DNA of 64,000 nt from Pseudomonas putida (GCF_026625125.1 NZ_CP113097.1:4636001-4700000), one strand, 5' to 3'. Numbered from the stretch's first letter, positions 1 through 10,108 are shown. Program-made: numbers and translations. The notes: generated by a model from the sequence alone, not told the origin.

Positions 1-569
1 TCCAGTTCCAGGTACTCATCGAAATGGCGGCGGTTGGACAGCCCGGTGAGGCCATCGGAGTTCATCAGCCGCTGCAGCATCAGGTTGGTATCGAGCAATT
101 GCTGCTGGCTCACGCGCAATGCCCGGTAGGCCTCGTCACGTTGCAGCAGGGTCAGGTACGAGCGCGAGTGGTAGCGGATGCGGGCCACCAGTTCGATGGT
201 GTCCGGCAACTTGACCAGGTAGTCGTTGGCCCCGGCAGCGAAGGCGGCACTCTTGACCAGAGGGTCTTCCTTGGTCGACAGCACGATGATCGGGATGTCC
301 CGGGTAGCCGGATTGTTGCGGTATTCGCGCACCAGGGTCAGGCCGTCGAGGCCCGGCATGATCAGGTCCTGGAGGATCACCGTGGGCTTGATGCGCATGG
401 CCTGGGCCACGGCCTGATGGGGGTCGGCGCAGAAATGGAAATCGATGTTTTCCTCTTGGGCCAGGCCACGCCGCACCGCTTCACCGATCATCGCCTGATC
501 ATCGACCAGCAAGACCATCGCCGAATTTTCATTGGCGGTCGCAAACCCTTCGATCGGTAGATCAATCAT
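1..569 (-). CDS. wspR: Diguanylate cyclase response regulator WspR (3' end outside window)
   Basis: This is the output protein of the Wsp pathway; the family makes cyclic di-GMP from GTP when its receiver is phosphorylated by WspE. About 189 N-terminal residues lie in the window. They hold a receiver domain (acidic DD at about 23-24, phospho-acceptor Asp at about 68 in LQDLIMPGLDG, Lys in YLVKLPD) followed by a linker and the start of a GGDEF domain (DGLTGLSNRRHFDEYLELE). The GGDEF signature itself is beyond the left edge. The start is the ATG at 567-569, 51 nt downstream of the wspF stop, so it is probably the last gene of the operon. It is open and intact as far as it can be read. Confidence 0.93.
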   Translation of the reverse strand, partial: MIDLPIEGFATANENSAMVLLVDDQAMIGEAVRRGLAQEENIDFHFCADPHQAVAQAMRIKPTVILQDLIMPGLDGLTLVREYRNNPATRDIPIIVLSTKEDPLVKSAAFAAGANDYLVKLPDTIELVARIRYHSRSYLTLLQRDEAYRALRVSQQQLLDTNLMLQRLMNSDGLTGLSNRRHFDEYLEL

Positions 570-620
570 CCCTATTCACCTGATCACGGCCGCAGGAGCG
601 GTGTGACTCAATACATATCG

Positions 621-1634
621 TCATTGTGCAAAGATTTCCATCAAGCGCCCGGCGATTCGCTCCAGCGGACGGATTTCCACCGCTGCATCGATTGCCGCGG
701 CGGCTTTGGGCATACCGTAGACTGCGCTGCTTGACTGGTCCTGAGCAATGGTCAGGAAACCTTGCTGGCGCATCATTTTCAAGCCTTGGGCGCCATCGCG
801 CCCCATGCCGGTGAGCAGCACGCCCACCGCCTGCCCGCGCCAATAGCGCGCCACACTCTCGAAGAACACATCGATCGAGGGCCGGTAGATCTCGTTGACA
901 GGTTCGGCAGTGTAGGCCAACTGGCCGTTGTGCAGCAGGCGTATATGGTGGTTGGTGCCCGCCAGCAGCACCTGCCCGGGCTGCGGCGGTTCGCCTTCAT
1001 GGGCCAGGCGCACCGGCATGCCACAGGCACTGCCAAGCCACTCGGCCATGCCGGCAGCGAACACTTGGTCAACATGCTGGACTAGCACGATGGATGCCGG
1101 AAACCCCTTGGGCAACCCCTTCAGCAGTACCTCGAGGGCCGCAGGCCCCCCGGCCGAAGAGCCGATCGCCACCAGGCCGCGGCGCTGGGCGGCATCGCGT
1201 AAAGGCGCGGCGACCGGTTTGGTCGCGCTGGGCCGCTGTTGGCCGATCAACCAGCTGATGTTGAGGATCTTGCGCAGCAACGGGGCCGCTGCCTCCCGCG
1301 CATCACCCGCGCCGAGCGCCGGGGTGTCGACCACATCCAGGGCCCCGTGGCCCATGGCCTCGAACACGCGGTGCACGTTCTGCTTGCGGTCGACGGTGAC
1401 GATGACGATGGCACACGGCGTTTCGGCCATGATCTGCCGGGTCGCTTCCACCCCATCCATCACCGGCATGATGAGGTCCATGAGTATCAGGTCGGGCGTT
1501 GCCTGGGCACACTGGCGCACGGCCTCGGCGCCATTGCTGGCCACCCAGATCACCTCATGCGCAGGCTCCAGGGCCAGGGCCCGGCGCAACGCTTCTACCG
1601 CCAGGGGCATGTCGTTGACGATGGCGATCTTCAT
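621..1634 (-). CDS. wspF: CheB-type protein-glutamate methylesterase WspF
   Basis: It demethylates the WspA receptor and so resets the Wsp pathway; loss of WspF in pseudomonads is known to lock the system on. The 337-residue protein has an N-terminal receiver domain (phospho-acceptor Asp at about 53 in LILMDLIMPVMDG) and a C-terminal CheB catalytic domain with the SSAGGP serine motif, the LVQHVDQ histidine region and the LLTGMGRDGA aspartate motif. It overlaps wspE by 4 nt (ATGA), which indicates translational coupling. No frame break is seen, so the adaptation arm looks functional. Confidence 0.95.
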   Translation of the reverse strand: MKIAIVNDMPLAVEALRRALALEPAHEVIWVASNGAEAVRQCAQATPDLILMDLIMPVMDGVEATRQIMAETPCAIVIVTVDRKQNVHRVFEAMGHGALDVVDTPALGAGDAREAAAPLLRKILNISWLIGQQRPSATKPVAAPLRDAAQRRGLVAIGSSAGGPAALEVLLKGLPKGFPASIVLVQHVDQVFAAGMAEWLGSACGMPVRLAHEGEPPQPGQVLLAGTNHHIRLLHNGQLAYTAEPVNEIYRPSIDVFFESVARYWRGQAVGVLLTGMGRDGAQGLKMMRQQGFLTIAQDQSSSAVYGMPKAAAAIDAAVEIRPLERIAGRLMEIFAQ

Positions 1635-3898
1635 CCTTGAGCACCTCCGATCAGTTCGATCACAGCATCGATCAACGCATCGTCGTGGAAACTGGCTTTT
1701 GCCAAATAGTAGTCGGCGCCAGCGTCCAGGCCCCGCCGTCGATCTTCTTCGCGGTCCTTGTACGACACCACCATCACCGGCAGCGACTGCAGCCGCTGGT
1801 CACGGCGCACCAATGTGACCAGCTCGATACCGTCCATGCGCGGCATGTCGATGTCGGTGATCAGCAGGTCGAAATCCTCGCTACGCAGTGCATTCCAGCC
1901 GTCCATGCCGTCGACCGCCACAGCCACCTCGAAGCCGCGGTTGCTCAGCAGCTTGCGTTGCAGCTCGCGTACGGTGAGTGAGTCGTCGACAACCAGAATG
2001 CGCTTGCGGCTGGCACCGCGGCCGGCCTGCACGCCGCGCTCGATGCGCTCCAGGCGGCCGGTGCTGAGCAGCTTCTCGACCGAGCGCAGCACGTCTTCGA
2101 CGTCGACGATCAACACCACCGAACCATCGTCCAGCAGCGCCCCCGCAGAAATGTCCTGGACCTTGCCCAGCCGTGCATCGAGCGGCATCACTACCAGCAC
2201 CCGCTCACCGATCAGCCGCTCCACGGCCACACCGTACAGCTGTTCACGTTCGCGGATCACCACCACCGGCAAACCGCTTTCATCACCTTGCACGGCGGGC
2301 CGGTTGAGCAACTGGCTGGCCGCCACCAGGCCGATATGCCGGCCCTCATGCCAAAAATGCTGCCGCCCCTCGATTTGCACGATCTGCTCGGCCGTCACTT
2401 CCACGGTGCGCTCGATATGCGCCAGCGGGAACGCATAAGCCTCACCGCCGACTTCCACCACGAGGCTGCGTACCACCGAAAGCGTCAACGGCACTTCAAG
2501 ATGGAAACGGCAGCCCTGGCCGGCCTGCTGGGTCAGCTCGATCGAGCCGCGCAGGTCCCGCACCAGATGCTGCACCGCGTCCAGGCCGACGCCACGGCCG
2601 GAGACCTCGGTCACCTTGTCGCGCATGCTGAAGCCCGGGAGGAACAGGAAGGTCAGCAGCTCCGCCTCGCTCATCTGCGCCACGGTATCGGCCGGGGACA
2701 GGCCGCGCTGAACGATACTGCGCTGTAGCTGTTGCAGGTCGATACCGGCGCCGTCATCGCTCAGTTCAAGGACCAACAGGCCGGCATGATGGGAGGCCCG
2801 CAGGCGTACTGCGCCTTCTGGCGGTTTGCCCGCCAGCAATCTTTGCTCAGGCAGTTCGATACCATGGTCGACTGCATTGCGCAGCAGATGGGTCAGCGGC
2901 GCTTCGAGCTTTTCCAGTACATCACGGTCGACCTGGGTCTTTTCACCGTCAATCTGCAGACGCACCTGTTTGCCCAGCGAGCGGCCCAGGTCCCGCACCA
3001 TACGGCTCTGGCCGGTAAGCACATCGGCGAACGGGCGCATGCGGCAGGCCAAGGCGGTGTCGTACAGCAACTGGGCGCGCTGGCTGGCCTGCCAGCCGAA
3101 TTCGTCGAGGTCGGCGGTCTGCTGCTGCAGGATCTGCTGGGTTTCCAGCAACAACCGTTGCGTCTGGGCCAGCGCTTCGAGCACCAGCAGGCTCTGGCCG
3201 CTGCCTTCCAATTGGGCTTTCAGGCCATCGAGGGCGCGCATGCCTTGGCCGTGCATGCGCTTGAGGCGCTGCAGCGTGGCCAGGTAGGGTTTGAGGCGCT
3301 GAGTCTCGACCAGCGACTTGCTCGACAAGTCGAGCAGGCTGTTGAGTCGATCGGCGGTTACCCGCAACACCCGCTCGCCACCTGGTGCGCTGCGTTTGCC
3401 TGTTTTGCGCGGCACAAGCGGCTCTGCTTCTGGCTCAGGCTCGGCAGTGATCGGGTCGGCCGCAGCTAATGGTTTGTGCAGCGGCTCCGTGGCAGGCGCA
3501 GGTGCACTGGAAGGGCCCAGCAGGCCAGACATCTGGGCCAGAAAGCCGGGTACCGCGCCCTCACCGGCGGGGTCACCGGGTGTGGCGACATGCAGCAGCA
3601 GGTCGGTACCGCGCAGCAAGGCGTCGATATGTTCAGCGCGCAGCAACAGCCGGCCTTCCTGGGCCGCTACCAGGCAATCTTCCATCACGTGGGCCACGCT
3701 GACGCCGTCGTCGATGCCAACGATGCGCGCAGCCCCTTTCAACGAGTGCGCAGCACGCATGCAGGCTTCCAGCTGATCGGCCTGGGTCGGGTCACGCTCC
3801 AGTGCCATCAGCCCGGTGATGAGCACCTGGGTCTGAGCTTCCGCTTCCAGGCTGAACAGCTCGAGCAACGATGCGTCGCGCATTTGCTCAGGGGTCAT
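1631..3898 (-). CDS. wspE: Hybrid CheA-type histidine kinase/response regulator WspE
   Basis: It is the kinase of the Wsp chemosensory complex; the family passes phosphate to WspR and WspF. The 755-residue order is: Hpt domain with phospho-His about 51 (RAAHSLKGAA), a proline/alanine/glutamate-rich linker (about 130-170), dimerisation and HATPase regions (N box LRNAVDHGIELP, G boxes DDGAGID and GRGVGLDAV), a CheW-like coupling domain, and a C-terminal receiver with Asp about 682 (LLITDIDMPRMDG). The fused receiver separates WspE from ordinary CheA. It overlaps both neighbours by 4 nt. Confidence 0.95.
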   Translation of the reverse strand: MTPEQMRDASLLELFSLEAEAQTQVLITGLMALERDPTQADQLEACMRAAHSLKGAARIVGIDDGVSVAHVMEDCLVAAQEGRLLLRAEHIDALLRGTDLLLHVATPGDPAGEGAVPGFLAQMSGLLGPSSAPAPATEPLHKPLAAADPITAEPEPEAEPLVPRKTGKRSAPGGERVLRVTADRLNSLLDLSSKSLVETQRLKPYLATLQRLKRMHGQGMRALDGLKAQLEGSGQSLLVLEALAQTQRLLLETQQILQQQTADLDEFGWQASQRAQLLYDTALACRMRPFADVLTGQSRMVRDLGRSLGKQVRLQIDGEKTQVDRDVLEKLEAPLTHLLRNAVDHGIELPEQRLLAGKPPEGAVRLRASHHAGLLVLELSDDGAGIDLQQLQRSIVQRGLSPADTVAQMSEAELLTFLFLPGFSMRDKVTEVSGRGVGLDAVQHLVRDLRGSIELTQQAGQGCRFHLEVPLTLSVVRSLVVEVGGEAYAFPLAHIERTVEVTAEQIVQIEGRQHFWHEGRHIGLVAASQLLNRPAVQGDESGLPVVVIREREQLYGVAVERLIGERVLVVMPLDARLGKVQDISAGALLDDGSVVLIVDVEDVLRSVEKLLSTGRLERIERGVQAGRGASRKRILVVDDSLTVRELQRKLLSNRGFEVAVAVDGMDGWNALRSEDFDLLITDIDMPRMDGIELVTLVRRDQRLQSLPVMVVSYKDREEDRRRGLDAGADYYLAKASFHDDALIDAVIELIGGAQG

Positions 3899-4560
3899 GA
3901 CAGGCTCCGCTGCACGGCAGACAGTAGTTGTTGATCATCCAGTACACGCACGCTGCGCCCACGCCACTGCAGCACGGCGGCGGTGAAGGGTGCGCTATCT
4001 TCAGTGCCCCCCGGTAGTGTGGGCTGCAGGCGATGAATACCGTCGATCTCGTCCACCGCCAGCACCACTGGCCCGCCTGCCGCCGCCAGAATCAACATGC
4101 GCGGGATCGCCCGGCTGCTGTGTGCAGCCTCGGAGAAGTGCGCCACCCCCAGCAGTTCGCTCAGCGACAGGCACGGCACCAGTGCGCCACGCACATTGGC
4201 CACCCCTTGCAGCACTCGGGAGCGCTGATGCGGCAAGGAATGCACCGGCTGCACCGGGGCGATCTCGGCCAGGCAGGCAGTGGCCAGGGCCAGCCACTCC
4301 TCCCCCAGACGAAACAGCAGCAGCGAGCGCCCGACGCTGGCCTCGGCCTGCGCCGCCTCCTGCACCTGATCGTCCTGGACCAATGCATAGCGATCCAGCA
4401 GACGGGTAGCGGCCGCCGCATAGATTTCACAGTTGCGACAGTGGATATGCCTTTCCAGCAGCGGGCATTGCTTGTTGCCGTGCACGCCGATCCGGTTCCA
4501 GCAATCGTCGATACGCTCAACGTCCTCGGCGAGCAGTGCAATCGCGTCTTCAACGCTCAT
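3895..4560 (-). CDS. wspD: CheW-like coupling protein WspD
   Basis: This is one of two CheW-type scaffolds that link the WspA receptor to the WspE kinase. The 221-residue protein has an N-terminal extension of about 75 residues with several Cys and His (CPLLERHIHCRNCEIY), typical of WspD and absent from plain CheW, then a CheW fold (LLLFRLGEEWLALAT, GVANVRGALVPCLSLSELL). It overlaps wspC and wspE by 4 nt each. The cysteines could bind a metal, but I cannot show this. Confidence 0.92.
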   Translation of the reverse strand: MSVEDAIALLAEDVERIDDCWNRIGVHGNKQCPLLERHIHCRNCEIYAAAATRLLDRYALVQDDQVQEAAQAEASVGRSLLLFRLGEEWLALATACLAEIAPVQPVHSLPHQRSRVLQGVANVRGALVPCLSLSELLGVAHFSEAAHSSRAIPRMLILAAAGGPVVLAVDEIDGIHRLQPTLPGGTEDSAPFTAAVLQWRGRSVRVLDDQQLLSAVQRSLS

Positions 4561-5801
4561 CGTTCAGCCCCCCTGCCAGCGCGTGTCGCGCGCTCCTGCA
4601 AGCGGCGGGCACCTGCTTCGTCGCCCTGGGCCGCCAGCAACATGGCCAGGTGCAGCAGCGCCTCAGGGTGCTGCGGCTCCAGGTACAGGGCTTTGCGGTA
4701 GTGAATCTGGGCTTGCCGGGCATCGCCTTCGGTATCGCTGAGCAGTCCCAGCCAGTAATACACCTGAGCCGTGGGTTCGAATTGCTGCAGGTAGCGCTGG
4801 CAGTTGGCACGCGCTTGCGCGCCCTCCCCGGCGTTGGCCTGCTTCGCGATCAGGGCCAGCAACTCACTGGCGCTCTCGCGCTGCACGGCTGTGGGCGGGG
4901 CAACCGGCACCGAGCGCAATGGCCGCAAAATGGGCGCCGGGGCCGGCACGGGGCGGGTCGGTGCGACTGGCACCGGCGGGCTGAGCCGAGGCTGGACTGG
5001 CGTCTCCAACGGCTGGCGAACGTAGGCGAACGACTGGGCAATGCCCAGTGGCCGCATCCCCAACCTTGCCAGCAAACTGCCCTCGGCCGGCCCGATGAAC
5101 AGCACGCCGTGCTCGTGGGTAAGGCGCTTGAGCACCTCGAAGACTCGCTGCTGGGTCGCCACGTCGAAGTAGATCAGCAAATTGCGGCAGAACACGAAGT
5201 CGTAACAGCCATTACGGCTGCCCAGTGCCGGATCGAGCACGTTGCCTACGGCCAGGTCCACCTGCGCGCGCACCCGCTCATTCAACTCATGGCCCTCGGC
5301 AAGCGCATTGAAGTGGCGCTCGCGAAAGCCCAGTTCAGCGCCGCGGAACGAGTTGCGACCGTAGACCGCCTGCACGCCCTTGGCCACCGAGTTGGGGCTG
5401 ATGTCGATACCGTCGATGCGAAACGCAGCCGGGTTCATCCCCGAATCGAGCAAGGCCATGGCCAGGGAATACGGCTCTTCGCCCGTGGAGCACGGCAGGC
5501 TCAGCAAGCGTAGCGGCCGCTCGCCGGCGAGTTCGTTCAGGCGTTTGTGGGCCAGCCCGACCAGCGCGGTAAACGACTCTGGGTAGCGGAAGAACCAGGT
5601 CTCCGGGACGATGACCGCTTCGATGAGCGCTTGCTGCTCCTCTGCGGAGCGCTGCAGGTACAGCCAATAGTCGTTCAGGTCTTGAGCATTGACCGCGACA
5701 CAGCGCTGCTGCAGGGCACGCTCGACCATGGGCACGCCGACCGACTCGACATCCAGGCCGATGCGCGCTTGCAGAAAGCGGAAAAACCGTTGCTCGCTCA
5801 T
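4557..5801 (-). CDS. wspC: CheR-type methyltransferase WspC with C-terminal TPR
   Basis: It methylates glutamates of the WspA receptor with S-adenosylmethionine, opposing WspF. The 414-residue protein has a CheR all-alpha N-terminal domain, the catalytic SAM-binding domain (LLSLPCSTGEEPYSLAMALLD, FVFCRNLLIYFD), a Pro/Ala-rich linker at about 265-310, and a TPR-like tail (VYYWLGLLSDTEGDARQA, YLEPQHPEALLHLAMLLA). The extra tail is the usual WspC architecture. It overlaps wspB and wspD by 4 nt, so the cistrons are tightly coupled. Confidence 0.94.
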   Translation of the reverse strand: MSEQRFFRFLQARIGLDVESVGVPMVERALQQRCVAVNAQDLNDYWLYLQRSAEEQQALIEAVIVPETWFFRYPESFTALVGLAHKRLNELAGERPLRLLSLPCSTGEEPYSLAMALLDSGMNPAAFRIDGIDISPNSVAKGVQAVYGRNSFRGAELGFRERHFNALAEGHELNERVRAQVDLAVGNVLDPALGSRNGCYDFVFCRNLLIYFDVATQQRVFEVLKRLTHEHGVLFIGPAEGSLLARLGMRPLGIAQSFAYVRQPLETPVQPRLSPPVPVAPTRPVPAPAPILRPLRSVPVAPPTAVQRESASELLALIAKQANAGEGAQARANCQRYLQQFEPTAQVYYWLGLLSDTEGDARQAQIHYRKALYLEPQHPEALLHLAMLLAAQGDEAGARRLQERATRAGRGAER

Positions 5802-6304
5802 GCCGACACCTGCCCCGATGCTGGTGGGAACAGCAGTTCGCGCACGGGGTCCGACAGCAAGTCATCGACCTCGATACGCTGCAGCAGGCCATCGGCGTCC
5901 TGGCGAACCGGGCCCAGGTAACGCGCGTCGGGGTTGTCCAGCCCATAGGGCTGAAACTCCTCCGCGAGGCAGCGCAAGGTCTCGGTAGCCTGTTCGAGGA
6001 TCAGCCCCAGTTGATGCTCGCCGCGATAGTGCACCAGCACCAGCCGTGTGCTGGTGCGCGCAGTGGCAGGCTGGCCGAAACTCAGGGCCGACAGGTCGAC
6101 CACCGGCACCAGCACGCCACGATGGGCGACAATCCCAGCAACCCAGGCCGGCGCCTGGGCGATCGGCTTGAGTGGCCGGCGCGGCAGCACCTCGATCACC
6201 TCGCGCACATCCAGGGCGAAGCGTTGCTCGTTGAGACGAAACAGCAGGTACAGCTTGCCCTTGGCGCTGGCCGTTACTGCCGCATGCGAGTACAGGTCAC
6301 TCAT
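5798..6304 (-). CDS. wspB: CheW-like coupling protein WspB
   Basis: This is the second CheW-type scaffold of the Wsp array. The 168 residues form a single CheW domain (KLYLLFRLNEQRFALDVREVIEVLP near the start, AGIVAHRGVLVPVVDLSAL in the middle). It starts with ATG 5 nt after the wspA stop and overlaps wspC by 4 nt. It is shorter than WspD because it lacks the Cys-rich N-terminal extension. Confidence 0.92.
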   Translation of the reverse strand: MSDLYSHAAVTASAKGKLYLLFRLNEQRFALDVREVIEVLPRRPLKPIAQAPAWVAGIVAHRGVLVPVVDLSALSFGQPATARTSTRLVLVHYRGEHQLGLILEQATETLRCLAEEFQPYGLDNPDARYLGPVRQDADGLLQRIEVDDLLSDPVRELLFPPASGQVSA

Positions 6305-6309
6305 GGCGG

Positions 6310-7932
6310 TCAGACTTTGAAGCGCGATACACCACCGCGCAGGCCCGCGGCCACCTGGCTCAACTCGTCGATGGCGAAGCTGGCCTGGCGCAGCGATTCC
6401 ACCGTCTGTGTGCTGGCATCGCTGAGCTGAGCCAGTGCCTGGTTGATCTGCTCGGCACCCGTAGCCTGGGCCTGCATGCCTTCGTTGACCATCAACACCC
6501 GTGGCGCCAGCGCCTGTACCTGATGAATGATCTGGCTCAGTTGCTCGCCCACTTGCTGCACTTCGAACATGCCTCGGCGTACTTCTTCGGAAAACTTGTC
6601 CATGCCCATCACCCCTGCCGATACCGCCGACTGGATTTCCCGCACCATCTGCTCGATGTCGTAGGTGGCGACAGCCGTCTGGTCCGCCAGGCGCCTTACT
6701 TCGGTGGCTACCACGGCAAAGCCGCGCCCATACTCGCCGGCTTTTTCCGCTTCGATGGCAGCATTGAGCGAGAGCAGGTTGGTCTGGTCGGCGACCTTGA
6801 CGATGGTCACCACCATCTGCGTGATGTTGCTGGCCTTTTCGTTGAGGATCGCCAGCTTGGCATTGACCAGGTCGGCTGCACCCATGACCTGGTGCATGGT
6901 GTCTTCCATGCGCGCCAGGCCTTGCTGGCCGGAACCGGCCAGGCTCGAGGCCTGGTCGGCGGCACTGGTGACTTCGGTCATGGTGCGCACCAGATCGCGC
7001 GATGTCGCCGCAATTTCGCGCGAAGTGGCCCCAATTTCCGTGGTGGTCGCAGCGGTTTCGGTGGCGGTGGCCTGCTGTTGCTTGGACGTGGCGGCAATTT
7101 CGGTGACCGAGGTGGTCACCTGCACCGAAGAACGCTGAGCCTGGGACACCAGCTTGGCCAGGGCCTCGGCCATCTCGTTGAAGCCGCTTTCGATGGCGCC
7201 GAACTCGTCCTTGCGGTCCAGGCTCAGGCGCATGCTCAAGTCGCCCGAGCGCAGCTTGTCGAGGGCGTGCACCACGCGCTGCACCGGGGCGGTGATGGCA
7301 CGCATCAGAAGCAGGCCGCAGATGCCCGCCGCGATGATTGCCAACAACAGCGAAACGATCATGCTGCCTTTGGCAGTGCTCACGGCACCGACGATCTGGT
7401 GGTTAGCGGTGTCGGCGGCTTCGCGGTTGTACTCGATCATCTTGTTGAGATGATTACGGCCTTGCGACCACGCCGGTGTCAGTACGTCCTTGATCAACCG
7501 CTCTGCCTCGGCATAATCACGCCGACGGTAGGCTTCGATCACCTGACCAATGATTTGGGTGTAGTTCGCCTCCATCTGGATGAAGGCGTCGAAATGGGCC
7601 TGGTCGTCCTTTTCGTGAATGGTGCCTTGGTAGCTGGCCAGGTATTGCTTGAGGCGATCATCGAAGCTTTTGAACAGCTCCATGTCAGCAGCTGTGATCT
7701 CGCGGTGGCCGGACAACCCCACCAACTGCTGGCTGGTGACATAGCTGTCGACCCAGGCACTGCGGATCATCGAGCTGTAGTAGACCCCGGGAATGCTGTC
7801 GTCACCGACTGCCTGCTCGGCACTTTCAATCGCCACCAGCCGCGAGTAAGCAGCTACCACCATCAGCAACATGATGGCGATGATCACAGCGAAACTTGCC
7901 AGGATCCGTTGGCGCAAGGTCCAGTTCTTCAC
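6310..7932 (-). CDS. wspA: Methyl-accepting chemoreceptor WspA
   Basis: It is the membrane receptor of the Wsp system, which in pseudomonads responds to surface contact. The 540-residue protein has TM1 at about 10-30, a periplasmic four-helix-bundle sensor to about 188, TM2 at about 189-212, a HAMP segment, and a methyl-accepting domain with the conserved tip ([20 protein letters not shown]). The reading frame begins with GTG at 7930-7932 preceded by GAGGG. An upstream in-register ATG is immediately followed by TGA and cannot be used. It is the first gene of the wsp operon; the promoter should lie in 7933-8060. Confidence 0.95.
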   Translation of the reverse strand: MKNWTLRQRILASFAVIIAIMLLMVVAAYSRLVAIESAEQAVGDDSIPGVYYSSMIRSAWVDSYVTSQQLVGLSGHREITAADMELFKSFDDRLKQYLASYQGTIHEKDDQAHFDAFIQMEANYTQIIGQVIEAYRRRDYAEAERLIKDVLTPAWSQGRNHLNKMIEYNREAADTANHQIVGAVSTAKGSMIVSLLLAIIAAGICGLLLMRAITAPVQRVVHALDKLRSGDLSMRLSLDRKDEFGAIESGFNEMAEALAKLVSQAQRSSVQVTTSVTEIAATSKQQQATATETAATTTEIGATSREIAATSRDLVRTMTEVTSAADQASSLAGSGQQGLARMEDTMHQVMGAADLVNAKLAILNEKASNITQMVVTIVKVADQTNLLSLNAAIEAEKAGEYGRGFAVVATEVRRLADQTAVATYDIEQMVREIQSAVSAGVMGMDKFSEEVRRGMFEVQQVGEQLSQIIHQVQALAPRVLMVNEGMQAQATGAEQINQALAQLSDASTQTVESLRQASFAIDELSQVAAGLRGGVSRFKV

Positions 7933-8060
7933 ATTCAGCCCTCAGGAATTCACAACGAGCGGGAAAAATCGCCGAAGTATAGCCCAGGCTTCCTACGCTT
8001 AGGCGGCTGAATATACGGGGTAATCAGGCATCCTTGCCTTGAGATCAGATCATGTGCGCG

Positions 8061-8750
8061 TCATTGACCTGCGGCGGCAAGGCGGGCCTGGCTTTCCAGT
8101 TCCTGACGCAACGCTGGGTCCAGGCGAAGCTGGCGGGCCAGTTCATCCAGGTACGCACGCTCCATGAAGTTCTCCTGATCGACCATCATCAGGCTGGCCA
8201 GGTACATCTCGGCAGCCATCTCCGGCGTTTGTGCGGCGCGCGCGACTTCGGCCGGGTCCAGCGGCTTGTTCAGCTCGGCGTGCAACCAGTGCTGCAGTTC
8301 ACGGTCGCTGTCCAGGCGGGTGAATTCGCCTTCGATCAACGCACGCTCACGGTCATCGATGTGACCATCGGATTTGGCCGCTGCCACCAACGCCCGCAAT
8401 ACCGCCTGGCTGTGCTGCTCGACCTGGGCCGGCGGCAGGCGATCGAGGGTTTGCGGTTCGGCCCCCTGCCCGGTGCCCTGGCGGGCCTGCCAGTTGCCAT
8501 AGGCCTTGTAGGCCAGCACACCGAGCGCGGCGAGGCCACCGTAGGTGATCACTTTGCCGCCGTACTTGCGCGCCTTCTTGTTGCCCAACAGCAAGCCCAG
8601 GGCGCCAGCACCCAGCGCCCCGCCCCCAGCGCCGGACAACAGGCTGCCCAGGCCGCCTGAGCCTGCGGCCGGCTTGCTTGCGCCGCCCTGTTTGTTCAGC
8701 AGTTCCTGGCCGGATTTGAGCAGTTGATCGAGCAGACCCCGAGTATTCAT
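8061..8750 (-). CDS. DUF533 / TerB-like inner-membrane protein (YebE-type)
   Basis: The function is unknown; the family is membrane-linked and related to TerB folds. The 229-residue protein starts MNTRGLLDQLLKSGQELL, has a Gly/Ala-rich stretch (GSGGLGSLLSGAGGGALGAG), one likely TM helix (VITYGGLAALGVLAYKAY), then a helical DUF533/TerB-like domain with acidic positions (DGHIDDRERALIEGEF). I chose the ATG at 8750 because a GGAG lies 8 nt upstream; the ATG 6 nt earlier would sit only 2 nt from it. It is divergent from the polyamine transporter operon. Confidence 0.8.
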   Translation of the reverse strand: MNTRGLLDQLLKSGQELLNKQGGASKPAAGSGGLGSLLSGAGGGALGAGALGLLLGNKKARKYGGKVITYGGLAALGVLAYKAYGNWQARQGTGQGAEPQTLDRLPPAQVEQHSQAVLRALVAAAKSDGHIDDRERALIEGEFTRLDSDRELQHWLHAELNKPLDPAEVARAAQTPEMAAEMYLASLMMVDQENFMERAYLDELARQLRLDPALRQELESQARLAAAGQ

Positions 8751-8956
8751 TGGCATGGCTCCACGCTGCGGAAAATGACGTTCAGAGTAAGGCCTGCAGG
8801 GCCCAGGGCCACCCATGGATTTGCTTCCGGATGTTGCATCGGTGGGCAAAAAGCCAACTAGACTCGATTTCGCCACAAGCGCTTTACACCTATGACGATC
8901 GCTCCACTGCTTTCTTGATGACTGCCCCGACCAAGCTCTACAAAAGAGGGAACACC

Positions 8957-10108
8957 ATGTCAGCGCACAAGACCGCATTGCTCGGCGCCGTGACCGGCGC
9001 ACTGCTGGCCAGTGCAGGCCTGCAGGCCGCCGAGTTGCCCAAGGCCCTCGGTGCCGGCGAAGGCCGGCTGGATATCGTCGCCTGGCCCGGTTATATCGAG
9101 CGCGGCGAGAGCGACACGGCCTATGACTGGGTCACAGGCTTCGAAAAGCAAACCGGGTGCAAGGTCAGCGTCAAGACCGCAGCCACCTCCGATGAAATGG
9201 TCAGCCTGATGAACAAGGGCGGTTACGACCTGGTCACCGCCTCCGGCGATGCCTCGCTGCGCCTGATCGCCGGCAAGAAGGTGCAGCCGATCAATACCGC
9301 GCTGATTCCCAACTGGAAAAACCTCGACCCGCGCCTGCAGGACGGTGGCTGGTACGTGGTCGACAAACAGGTCTACGGCACCCCGTACCAGTGGGGGCCG
9401 AATGTACTGCTGTACAACACCAACACCTTCAAGCAGCCCCCCACCAGTTGGAGCGTGGTGTTCGAACCGCAGGACCTGCCCGACGGCAAACCGAACAAGG
9501 GCCGCGTTCAGGCCTATGACGGGCCCATCTACATTGCCGACGCGGCGTTGTACCTGAAGTCGGCCAAGCCCGAACTGGGCATTCAGGACCCCTATGAACT
9601 GAATGAAGCACAGTACAAGGCAGTGCTCGAACTGCTGCGCCAGCAGCAACCGCTGATCCACCGCTACTGGCATGACGCCACGGTGCAGATGAGCGATGTG
9701 AAGAACGAAGGCGTGGTCGCCTCCAGTTCCTGGGGCTACATGGTCAACAGCCTCAAGGCGGACAACCAGCCGGTGGCCTCCACCCTGCCCAAGGAAGGTG
9801 CCACCGGCTGGGCCGACACCACCATGCTGCATAGCGAGGCCAAGCACCCCAACTGCGCCTATAAATGGATGGACTGGTCGCTGCAGCCAAAGGTGCAGGG
9901 TGACGTGGCGGCCTGGTTCGGCTCGTTGCCAGCAGTACCTGCGGCCTGCAACGGTAATGCGCTGCTGGGGCCCGAGGGCTGCAAGACCAATGGCTTCGAC
10001 AACTTCGACAAAATCGCCTTCTGGAAAACCCCGCAGGCACAGGGCGGCAAGTTCGTGCCGTACAGCCGCTGGACCCAGGATTACATTGCGATCATGGGCG
10101 GGCGCTAG
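8957..10108 (+). CDS. ydcS: Periplasmic polyamine/putrescine-type solute-binding protein (YdcS-like)
   Basis: It should capture a polyamine-type ligand in the periplasm for the ABC transporter encoded just downstream. The 383-residue protein has a Sec signal peptide ending near LQAAELPK (about residue 25) and a PotD/YdcS-type binding fold (GGYDLVTASGDASLRL, PYQWGPNVLLYN, KWMDWSLQPKVQGDVAAWFGSLPAV). The start is the ATG at 8957 with AGAGGG upstream; reading farther upstream would remove the signal peptide from the N terminus. The YdcW-like dehydrogenase in the same operon points to putrescine or a GABA precursor, but the ligand is inferred. Confidence 0.88.
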   Translation: MSAHKTALLGAVTGALLASAGLQAAELPKALGAGEGRLDIVAWPGYIERGESDTAYDWVTGFEKQTGCKVSVKTAATSDEMVSLMNKGGYDLVTASGDASLRLIAGKKVQPINTALIPNWKNLDPRLQDGGWYVVDKQVYGTPYQWGPNVLLYNTNTFKQPPTSWSVVFEPQDLPDGKPNKGRVQAYDGPIYIADAALYLKSAKPELGIQDPYELNEAQYKAVLELLRQQQPLIHRYWHDATVQMSDVKNEGVVASSSWGYMVNSLKADNQPVASTLPKEGATGWADTTMLHSEAKHPNCAYKWMDWSLQPKVQGDVAAWFGSLPAVPAACNGNALLGPEGCKTNGFDNFDKIAFWKTPQAQGGKFVPYSRWTQDYIAIMGGR

